NCBI GenBank assembly: GCA_002721545.1
Contig: PBKR01000028.1
Location: forward strand, 1 to 64,000
Length of the DNA stretch: 64,000 bases
Reading direction: 5' to 3'
Source: Nitrosomonadaceae bacterium
GTDB taxonomy: Bacteria > Pseudomonadota > Gammaproteobacteria > Burkholderiales > Nitrosomonadaceae
Under the pieces are notes generated by a model that saw nothing but the letters and a program-made list of their open reading frames with translations, searched no databases and was not told where the DNA came from. The translations under genes were made by a program, and so were the position numbers. Of the stretch, positions 57,273-64,000 are shown piece by piece. Numbering within the stretch: position 1 is the first letter of the stretch; each line of letters opens with the position of its first letter.

Positions 57273-57365
57273 TTTTAAACCTTGAATAAAATCTAGCAAT
57301 GCATTGTGACACCATCTTTATTAGGAGGGATTATTTAATCAATAAATTTCAAATTGTTTGAGAAA

Positions 57366-58316
57366 TTAATTTTTGATATCATTATCAAGTGCTTTATTTT
57401 GCATTTGTGCTTGAGAAATCATGCTTCCAGGTGGGACGCTATATGTTAGCCAAACGTTCCCGCCAATAGTTGATCCTTTTCCTATTGTAATTCGACCTAA
57501 TATTGTAGCATTTGCATAAATAATGACATCATCTTCAACTATAGGGTGGCGTAAAATATTTTTTACCAAGGCCCCATTTTCATCTATTGGGAAGCTCTTC
57601 GCGCCTAAAGTTACAGCTTGATATAACCTCACATTTTTACCTATGATAGTTGTTTCTCCTATAACCACGCCTGTTCCATGATCTATAAAGAAGCTGGCCC
57701 CAATTTTTGCGCCTGGATGGATTTCAATACCTGTAATTGAATGAGAGATTTCAGAAATCATACGAGCAATTAACGGTGTGCCTAGGGAGTGTAATTCATG
57801 AGCTATTCTGTAGTACATGATGGCAGCGACTCCTGGGTAGCATACAAGTACCTCATCTACGTTTTGTGCAGCGGGGTCACCTTCATAAGCAGCGCAAATA
57901 TCTTTGTCTAGAAGTGTTCTAATACCAGAAAGTTTCTTTGCAAAAGAATGAGTAATCATAGTTGCTTTATTCATTATTATGTCGCTACTTGGTTCATGCT
58001 TAGAGGTATAATTTAGTTCACGAATTATTTGAGTCAGTAAATTTTGTAACGCTTCTTCTAGAGTTTGCTTGACATATTGATCTATATCCTTGTCAGTAAA
58101 TTTTGTATTACCTAGTCGGTTAGGAAATAAAACAGCAGCTAGTTGATCAATGATAGTAGCAAGCATTTTACTAGAAGGCATCTTGGGAGGGTGCTTGATC
58201 CTTTTTCTATTATTTAGTGATTTCATACGTAAGGTACGTAAATCAGTAACAATATCTTCAACTGAGAAATATTCTTTTTTTTGAGAATGCGGAGTCTTCT
58301 TTTTTTGTTTTGGCAT
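57366..58316 (-). CDS. cysE: Serine O-acetyltransferase, EpsC/CysE type
   Basis: It makes O-acetylserine from serine and acetyl-CoA, feeding cysteine synthesis. The 316-residue protein has a lysine-rich N-terminus, a helical N-terminal domain, and a C-terminal left-handed beta-helix with hexapeptide repeats containing IEIHPGAKIGASFFIDHGTGVVIGET (in parts), the catalytic His-Asp region, and LGAKSFP, then RHPIVEDDVIIYANATILGRI. The longer EpsC-like form fits better than the ~270-residue enteric CysE. It stands alone between the sirB-like gene and a 340-nt spacer. Confidence 0.9.
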   Translation of the reverse strand: MPKQKKKTPHSQKKEYFSVEDIVTDLRTLRMKSLNNRKRIKHPPKMPSSKMLATIIDQLAAVLFPNRLGNTKFTDKDIDQYVKQTLEEALQNLLTQIIRELNYTSKHEPSSDIIMNKATMITHSFAKKLSGIRTLLDKDICAAYEGDPAAQNVDEVLVCYPGVAAIMYYRIAHELHSLGTPLIARMISEISHSITGIEIHPGAKIGASFFIDHGTGVVIGETTIIGKNVRLYQAVTLGAKSFPIDENGALVKNILRHPIVEDDVIIYANATILGRITIGKGSTIGGNVWLTYSVPPGSMISQAQMQNKALDNDIKN

Positions 58317-58656
58317 TATGCTATGAGTTCCTGAGTGATAAACCTTCAGAAAAAATAAAATTAAGCAATGTGCGTGTGAAAATTAAAAACTTAAACTTTA
58401 TATTTTTTCATGAATGCTTTAAAACACAAAGCTAGACGGAATTATTCTACTGAGCAGATATACTATACTGACTTGTATTAACTAGCCTATATTAGGCCCC
58501 ATTAATTCTTAGAGATCAAGACGGGGCTAAAAAGGTTGGTTATAATATATAGCTTTTATCATATTCCGCCATTAGTCTAATTATATAACGATAAGATTAT
58601 GATGTTAAAGGCTAGAATAAGAAATAATCAATTTAATTATGAAGGAAATTTATAAA
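58317..58656. other. Spacer upstream of the lipoprotein gene
   Basis: This 340-nt divergent spacer has a TATAAT at 58541-58546 without a good -35, and an imperfect GC-rich repeat AGGCCCC / GGGGCTA (around 58494-58529) with a 20-base loop and no T tract. I see no gene in it. It must hold promoters for both flanking genes. Confidence 0.45.
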
Positions 58657-60036
58657 ATGAAATTTAGCCAGAGAAATAACATGGCATGGCGAGCAAGATT
58701 AATGTTGATAGCGTTTGTAATATTTCTTGTTGCATGTGAAGGTAGAGATGATAATGGCTCTTCAAGTGTCAGAAATTCTGGCATCCAGTTAGCGGGAGCC
58801 ACAACAGGAAAATTGATGGATGCAGCAGTTAGTGGTGTGAATTATTCTACCTCATCAAAAATGACAGGAATTACAGATGAGCATGGCACTTACAAATATA
58901 ATCATGGTGATACAGTCGAATTTAAACTTGGTAGTTTGGTTCTTGGGGAAACTAAGGCATCAGCAATTGTGACGCCAATAAATTTAGCTGGGGGCCATAT
59001 CCCACGGCTACAAAATTTACTTGTTTTGTTACAAGCATTAGATTCTGATAGTGAGCCTGGAAATGGTATTTCTATCTCGGAAGTCGCAGCTGCTGCAGTA
59101 GGTGCTGATATTAATCTAGATGATGATCCAAAAAAATTTGCAGCGTCTTCAGCATTAAAGAATATAAGAGAGAAGGCTGAGATTAAAGGAAAAATTAGGA
59201 GTTTAGCAGAAATTAATTCTCATTTTCTTTCACAAGGAATCGTTTTGCTAAGTAATAATGTATGGGTAAAGTATGATGAAACGACCGCTACTTTAATTCG
59301 AATGTCAAATGTTAATGATGGAGAATATTTATTTGGCGAGGCTATAGTAGATGATCCTTGTGATGCAGATAATGTATGCGGTAATAAGACTGTTAGTAGG
59401 GCTGGTGTTGAGTATGGGTCAGCAGCTTTATCTACATTTGGTTTTAGAGGATTTAAAATTATTGGAGAGCCAGAATTAGATACTAATCTGCAGGCAGGTT
59501 TATCACATTTGAGGCCAAGTTGGCGAATTTATACAGATGGCCATGAATTAATCACAACAGATATGGTAACAGAGCAGAGAAAAGTAGAAAAGAAAGGTAT
59601 TTTTTCTGAGTTATTCCATATAGCAAAGCCACTTAAATTAAGTTCGTCTAAAGAGAAAAATAAAATGATTGTTAAAGAGGTGCGTTTTTCCAAGATGGAG
59701 AGTATTACTAATGGAATTATTGGAGCATGGGTATTTGATAATACTAAAATTAATACTCAGACTCTTTTATTTTTCCCTAATGGAATTTATTTTATGGTTG
59801 ATCCTGTAGGAGATGCTGGGCGTGATTGCGCAGAGCCGGGTGTTGAATTTTCATCTTATGCTTATGATAAAGCTACAGGAAAATTAGACCTTAAGGGATT
59901 TACATATAATACTAATGGTTGCGCGGGATTTTCTGATAATGAGCCAGCTACATTTAGTATTGATACAGATGGCGATATGGCTACCTTAAAAACAAAAGAT
60001 AATTCTTCTTATGTTTTACACCGTGTATCAAGATAG
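58657..60036 (+). CDS. Large lipoprotein of unknown function
   Basis: The 459-residue protein, from the ATG at 58657 with GAAGGA ten bases upstream, has a signal peptide and lipobox LVAC with the lipidated cysteine at residue 27. Residues ~45-115 resemble a carboxypeptidase-regulatory-like beta-sandwich (GKLMDAAVSGVNYST, GTYKYNHGDTVEF, LGSLVLG), a repeat unit of many betaproteobacterial surface proteins. Next comes a helical LQNLLVLLQALDSD segment. The C-terminal ~110 residues (IGAWVFDNTKINTQTLLFFP onward) look like a separate beta domain. Exact function is unknown; surface or periplasmic anchoring is inferred. Confidence 0.8.
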   Translation: MKFSQRNNMAWRARLMLIAFVIFLVACEGRDDNGSSSVRNSGIQLAGATTGKLMDAAVSGVNYSTSSKMTGITDEHGTYKYNHGDTVEFKLGSLVLGETKASAIVTPINLAGGHIPRLQNLLVLLQALDSDSEPGNGISISEVAAAAVGADINLDDDPKKFAASSALKNIREKAEIKGKIRSLAEINSHFLSQGIVLLSNNVWVKYDETTATLIRMSNVNDGEYLFGEAIVDDPCDADNVCGNKTVSRAGVEYGSAALSTFGFRGFKIIGEPELDTNLQAGLSHLRPSWRIYTDGHELITTDMVTEQRKVEKKGIFSELFHIAKPLKLSSSKEKNKMIVKEVRFSKMESITNGIIGAWVFDNTKINTQTLLFFPNGIYFMVDPVGDAGRDCAEPGVEFSSYAYDKATGKLDLKGFTYNTNGCAGFSDNEPATFSIDTDGDMATLKTKDNSSYVLHRVSR

Positions 60037-60075
60037 TTTCTGATAATTACCCCTATATTGAATCTCAACATAATT

Positions 60076-60112
60076 AGGAGATTTGTTTATGAGTATCAGC
60101 CCTAAGGCATAA
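60076..60112 (+). promoter_or_regulatory. Seven-codon leader ORF with strong ribosome site before aroA
   Basis: AGGAG (60076-60080) stands eight bases before ATG (60089), which opens a seven-residue [10 protein letters not shown], ending TAA at 60110-60112, one base before the GTG start of aroA. The AAGG inside it (60104-60107) is the aroA ribosome site. This suggests translational coupling, or a remnant of a lost upstream gene start. Confidence 0.45.
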
Positions 60113-60113
60113 C

Positions 60114-61406
60114 GTGGAATTTCTTGATCTTCATGCTGCTAAGGGAGTGCGGGGTGAGGTTAGATTACCTGGCTCTAAGAGTATATCAAATCGTGTTTTA
60201 CTTCTAGCAGCTTTAGCAAGTGGTGAAACACATGTGCGTGATTTGCTTACAGCTGATGATACGTTATGTATGCTCAATGCACTTAAAGCTCTTGGTGTAT
60301 CTATCAGCCAAACTGATGAGAATGATTATTCTGTAAAGGGTGTAGGTGGGCGATTCCCTGTACGTAAAGCAGATTTATTTTTAGGCAATGCTGGGACAGC
60401 ATACCGCCCACTAACAGCTGTACTTTCATTAATGCAGGGCAATTATCGTTTATATGGCGTCCCACGAATGTATGAGCGTCCTATCAAAGATCTAGTTGAT
60501 GCACTTAGGCAGCTTGGGTCAGATATTACTTATCTGGGGAATGATGGGTTTCCTCCGATAGCAATAAAGAATTCTGAGACTTGGTCAGATGCGTTGGTAA
60601 TTAGAGGTGAAGTCTCAAGTCAATATTTGACTAGTTTACTTATTGCTTCACCATTAATTAATAAAATGTTGAGTATTGAAGTTGTAGGGAAAATAATTTC
60701 ACAACCGTATATAAACTTAACATTAGCATTAATGTTGCGCTTTGGTGTAGAAATAGAGCAGGAGGGGTTGCGGCATTTTGTACTACATGATGGGCTTAAA
60801 TATGAGAGTCCAGGTGAGATTTTTGTGGAAGGGGATGCATCATCAGCATCTTATTTTCTTGCCGCTGGAGTTATTGGAGGAGGACCAGTCCGAATTGAAG
60901 GTGTAGGTCGTAATAGTCTTCAAGGAGATATACTATTTATTAAAGCATTGGAGAAAATGGGAGCTGGTGTTAGACAAGGGGATAATTGGATTGAAGCACA
61001 GGCACCACAGTCAGGATCTCTTAGAGCGATTAATATTGATTGTAATCATATTCCCGATGCTGCTATGACGCTTGCAGTAGTTGCTTTATTTGCTGATGGT
61101 GTAACTACTCTTACTAATATAGCAAGCTGGAGGGTAAAAGAGACTGATCGTATTTCAGCAATGGCAATAGAGTTACGTAAATTGGGTGCCACAGTGGATG
61201 AAGGGTTAGATTTTCTAAAAATTACACCATCAATTAATAAAAAAATAACCCCACATGTACATATTAATACTTACGATGATCATCGGATGGCCATGTGTTT
61301 CTCACTAGTGTCGATAGGAGTTCCAGTACGGATAAATAACCCTGCGTGTGTGTCTAAGACCTTCCCTAACTATTTTGAGAAATTTGCAGAAATCGCTATA
61401 TATTAA
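60114..61406 (+). CDS. aroA: 3-phosphoshikimate 1-carboxyvinyltransferase (EPSP synthase)
   Basis: It adds enolpyruvate to shikimate-3-phosphate in aromatic amino acid synthesis. The 430-residue protein has [21 protein letters not shown] at the start, [29 protein letters not shown] and the C-terminal [20 protein letters not shown] is the class I type (glyphosate-sensitive in known enzymes). The start is GTG at 60114, fixed by AAGG six bases upstream and by the family N-terminus MEFLDL. cmk follows after 44 nt. Confidence 0.96.
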   Translation: MEFLDLHAAKGVRGEVRLPGSKSISNRVLLLAALASGETHVRDLLTADDTLCMLNALKALGVSISQTDENDYSVKGVGGRFPVRKADLFLGNAGTAYRPLTAVLSLMQGNYRLYGVPRMYERPIKDLVDALRQLGSDITYLGNDGFPPIAIKNSETWSDALVIRGEVSSQYLTSLLIASPLINKMLSIEVVGKIISQPYINLTLALMLRFGVEIEQEGLRHFVLHDGLKYESPGEIFVEGDASSASYFLAAGVIGGGPVRIEGVGRNSLQGDILFIKALEKMGAGVRQGDNWIEAQAPQSGSLRAINIDCNHIPDAAMTLAVVALFADGVTTLTNIASWRVKETDRISAMAIELRKLGATVDEGLDFLKITPSINKKITPHVHINTYDDHRMAMCFSLVSIGVPVRINNPACVSKTFPNYFEKFAEIAIY

Positions 61407-61450
61407 ATTTATGTGCTTTCTTAATAAATTAAAAATATACTAAATTATTC

Positions 61451-62128
61451 ATGACTATTAATAATATACCGGTAATTGCAATTGATGGTCCATCTGCTTC
61501 TGGTAAAGGCACAGTTGCTAGACTTGTATCTGAGGCACTTGGATTTTATTATTTAGATAGTGGTGTACTTTATAGGCTGATAGCTTTAGAGGCAATACAA
61601 GCAAAGATTGATCTCAATGATGAAGAATCTTTAGAAAATATTGCGATACATCTCGATACTAAATTTTCTAAAAGAGGGGTTACACTTAGGAACAAAGATG
61701 TTACTGGCATAGTTCGTCATGAAACATATGGAAATGCTGCTTCTAAAGTAGCTCAGCATTCACGTCTAAGGGAGGCTCTAATAAATCGTCAGCGCGCATT
61801 TCGAAAAAGCCCTGGATTAGTAGCAGATGGCCGTGATATGTGCTCAGTAGTATTCCCTGATGCTACACTTAAGATTTTTCTTACCGCAAGCGTTGAAATT
61901 CGTGCGAAACGACGTTATAAACAGTTGATGGAAAAAGGTGAGGATGTTAATATCACTATGATCTTGAAAGATATTAAGGATCGTGACACACGGGATAGTG
62001 TTCGTAGTGTTGCACCTTTAAAGCAGGATAGAGGCTCAAATTTAATTGATACAACTTTTATGGATGTTACTGAAGTTGTAAATAAGATATTAGATCATTA
62101 TTCTGAAATTAGCGTAAAAAGTATTTGA
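61451..62128 (+). CDS. cmk: Cytidylate kinase
   Basis: It phosphorylates CMP and dCMP. The 225-residue protein has the P-loop IDGPSASGKGTVARLV (residues ~10-25), FYYLDSGVLYRLIAL, VADGRDMCSVVFPDA and the lid RDTRDSVRSVAPLK. It lies between aroA and rpsA, a proteobacterial constant. A typical enzyme has GR-D-(I/M)-(A/G)-T at the VADGRDM site; here CS replaces GT, which is a minor variation. Confidence 0.96.
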   Translation: MTINNIPVIAIDGPSASGKGTVARLVSEALGFYYLDSGVLYRLIALEAIQAKIDLNDEESLENIAIHLDTKFSKRGVTLRNKDVTGIVRHETYGNAASKVAQHSRLREALINRQRAFRKSPGLVADGRDMCSVVFPDATLKIFLTASVEIRAKRRYKQLMEKGEDVNITMILKDIKDRDTRDSVRSVAPLKQDRGSNLIDTTFMDVTEVVNKILDHYSEISVKSI

Positions 62129-62275
62129 TATGGTTTTATTAATATCATGACCATGAAAATTTGAGAGGCTAGCTTTTGCGTTCGGGTATTTGGTTTAAAT
62201 TTAACTAAATAATTTTATTAACTAACTAAAAACTGCAGATATTTATTTGCATGTGATTAAAAACAGGTTTTGACA

Positions 62276-64000
62276 ATGACTGTAGTTTCTCCTGTAACAG
62301 AGACCCCCCCCACAAGTGATAACGCTCCTGTAGCTGATTCTTCAGAAAGTTTTGCAGTATTATTTGAGGAAAGCCTTGCGCGACAGGAGATGCGAATAGG
62401 CGAGCTCATTACTGCTGAGGTTGTACGAGTTGACTTTAATATTGTTGTAGTAAATGCAGGATTAAAATCTGAAAGTTTTATACCTGTCGAAGAATTTAAG
62501 AATGATAGGGGAGAGGTAGAAGTCAAGCCTGGTGATTTTATAAGTGTTGCTATTGAGGCTCTTGAAGATGGTCATGGTGAAACAAGATTATCACGAGATA
62601 AAGCGAAGAGGCTAACAGCATGGCATGATTTAGAAGCGGCTATGGAAAGTGGCACTATTGTATGTGGAATGGTAAGTGGCAAGGTTAAAGGTGGCCTTAC
62701 TGCAATGATAAATGGTATTCGAGCTTTTTTGCCTGGTTCGTTGGTGGATCTAAGACCAGTGAAAGATACTACACCTTATGAAAATAAGGAAATGGAATTT
62801 AAGGTAATTAAGCTTGATCGAAAACGTAATAATGTAGTTGTTTCCCGTCGTGCTGTTTTAGAGGAAAGTCAGGGTGCTGACAGGCAAACATTATTGGAGA
62901 ACTTACAAGAAGGTGCAGTAGTTAAAGGGATTGTGAAGAATATTACTGATTATGGTGCTTTTGTAGATTTGGGTGGGATAGACGGCCTGTTACATATCAC
63001 TGATTTAGCATGGAGAAGAGTAAAACATCCTTCTGAGATGATAAATGTAGGCGAAGAAGTAGAGGCTAAAATTCTCAAATATGATCAAGAAAAGAATCGA
63101 GTTTCTTTAGGAATGAAGCAATTAAATGAGGATCCATGGGTAGGGCTTTCTAGGAGATATCCACAAAATACTCGCTTGTTTGGGAAGGTGAGTAATTTAA
63201 CTGATTATGGTGCATTTGTTGAGATTGAACAGGGGATTGAGGGATTAGTGCATGTGTCAGAAATGGATTGGACTAATAAGAATGTATATCCTTCAAAGAT
63301 GGTGCAATTGGGCGATGAAGTAGAAATAATGATTCTTGAGATTGATGAAGCGCGTCGTCGTATTTCGCTGGGCATGAAACAGTGTAAGTCTAATCCTTGG
63401 GATGATTTTGCGGTGGATCATAAAAAAAATGATAAGGTGAGTGGACAAATTAAATCTATAACAGATTTTGGTGTATTTATTGGGTTACAAGGCGGCATTG
63501 ACGGATTGGTTCATTTATCAGATCTTTCTTGGAGTGAGCCAGGTGAGGATGCGGTACGTAATTATAAGAAAGGTGATGAGGTAGAGGCAGTGGTGCTGTC
63601 TATTGATGTCGAGCGTGAGCGTATTTCACTTGGTATCAAGCAAATGGAAAGCGATCCATTCAATAGCTTTATATCTGAACATGATAAAAATAGTATCGTA
63701 AAAGGTACAGTTAAATCGATTGATGCTAGAGGCTCGATAATTACATTAGATGATGCTGTAGAAGGTTATTTGAGGTCCTCAGAGATAGCTAGGGACCGGG
63801 TGGAAGATATTCGTGATCATATTAAAGAAGGTGATGTTGTAGAAGTGATGATTATAAATATAGATCGTAAAAATCGCGGTATAAATCTTTCTATAAAAGC
63901 TAAAGACTTGGCGGAAGAGTCTGATGCAATACAGAAAGTGGCAACAGAGGAGCCTGATAATGCAGGGACAACAAGTTTGGGCGCTTTACTTAAGGCTAAA
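62276..64000 (+). CDS. rpsA: 30S ribosomal protein S1 (3' end beyond window)
   Basis: S1 brings mRNA to the 30S subunit through tandem S1/OB repeats. The visible 575 codons start [18 protein letters not shown], a longer Pro/Thr/Ser-rich lead than usual, followed by [20 protein letters not shown] and repeated modules such as [29 protein letters not shown] (in parts), [18 protein letters not shown] and [23 protein letters not shown]. The last codons, [11 protein letters not shown], are near the expected C-terminus, so only a few residues are missing. The frame runs open to the edge. A run of eight C lies at 62304-62311. The ribosome site is weak (CAGG). Confidence 0.96.
   Translation, partial: MTVVSPVTETPPTSDNAPVADSSESFAVLFEESLARQEMRIGELITAEVVRVDFNIVVVNAGLKSESFIPVEEFKNDRGEVEVKPGDFISVAIEALEDGHGETRLSRDKAKRLTAWHDLEAAMESGTIVCGMVSGKVKGGLTAMINGIRAFLPGSLVDLRPVKDTTPYENKEMEFKVIKLDRKRNNVVVSRRAVLEESQGADRQTLLENLQEGAVVKGIVKNITDYGAFVDLGGIDGLLHITDLAWRRVKHPSEMINVGEEVEAKILKYDQEKNRVSLGMKQLNEDPWVGLSRRYPQNTRLFGKVSNLTDYGAFVEIEQGIEGLVHVSEMDWTNKNVYPSKMVQLGDEVEIMILEIDEARRRISLGMKQCKSNPWDDFAVDHKKNDKVSGQIKSITDFGVFIGLQGGIDGLVHLSDLSWSEPGEDAVRNYKKGDEVEAVVLSIDVERERISLGIKQMESDPFNSFISEHDKNSIVKGTVKSIDARGSIITLDDAVEGYLRSSEIARDRVEDIRDHIKEGDVVEVMIINIDRKNRGINLSIKAKDLAEESDAIQKVATEEPDNAGTTSLGALLKAK

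Noticed and set aside
58451-58470. A 15-base string TGAGCAGATATACTA shared with 2376-2390
   Set aside because: In 64 kb of AT-rich DNA several shared 15-mers are expected by chance, and no extended repeat or symmetry surrounds it.

Overview
The window reads as chromosomal DNA of an AT-rich betaproteobacterium (roughly one third G+C by eye, standard code). The best clue to identity is gene order. yajQ-argG-argF-argD-rpsT-murJ, amgK-murU-pepP-ubiH-dusB-fis-purH-purD-hemF, rpsB-tsf-pyrH-frr-uppS-cdsA-dxr-rseP-bamA-fabZ-rnhB and aroA-cmk-rpsA are all betaproteobacterial neighbourhoods. The purH-purD-hemF order and the PPi-phosphofructokinase/H+-pyrophosphatase pair point towards Nitrosomonadales-like relatives (inference). 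Low G+C, generous gene-free spacers and several genes missing from conserved clusters suggest a host-associated or genome-reducing lineage, although arginine, purine, haem, methionine and aromatic synthesis genes look intact. No IS element, phage gene, CRISPR array or rRNA was seen.

Layout. 0-7 kb: an unknown exported protein, tRNA-Ser(CGA), the lytic transglycosylase mltF, yajQ, the argGFD block and rpsT. 7-12.5 kb: envelope genes murJ, mlaA and dsbB, a DUF423 protein and xseA. 12.6-18.3 kb: exbB-exbD, a 59-codon Trm112-like gene, a J1-crystallin/ADP-ribosylglycohydrolase-like gene, then gmk-rpoZ-spoT. 18.3-22.8 kb: metH and ubiK on the minus strand. 22.8-38.4 kb: a long plus-strand run with amgK-murU (MurNAc salvage), pepP, a ubiH-type hydroxylase, dusB-fis, purH, purD, hemF, a small exported protein, a 731-nt gene-free gap, adk, pfp and hppA, closed by a strong terminator. 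38.5-45 kb: small membrane and basic proteins, a cysteine desulfurase, trmJ, suhB and mutS. 45-58.3 kb: a minus-strand block from slpA/FKBP back through rnhB-fabZ-bamA-rseP-dxr-cdsA-uppS-frr-pyrH-tsf-rpsB, then sirB-like and cysE/epsC. 58.6-64 kb: a large lipoprotein, aroA, cmk and rpsA, which runs off the edge.

The most interesting signal is what is missing. Three separate neighbourhoods have lost exactly their lipopolysaccharide genes while the flanking genes remain. skp-lpxD and lpxA-lpxB are absent from bamA-fabZ-rnhB. lpxK and kdsB are absent around the Trm112 gene after exbD. lptD-surA is absent upstream of amgK. Yet bamA, mlaA, rseP and peptidoglycan genes are intact. This suggests a didermic cell that makes an outer membrane with beta-barrel proteins but without canonical lipid A/Kdo/LPS (inference; it needs the whole genome).

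Other notable points are adk with no AUG/GUG/UUG start and a well-spaced Shine-Dalgarno before AUA, a strong-SD 7-codon ORF ending one base before the GUG start of aroA, and 8-base G or C runs inside hemF and rpsA.
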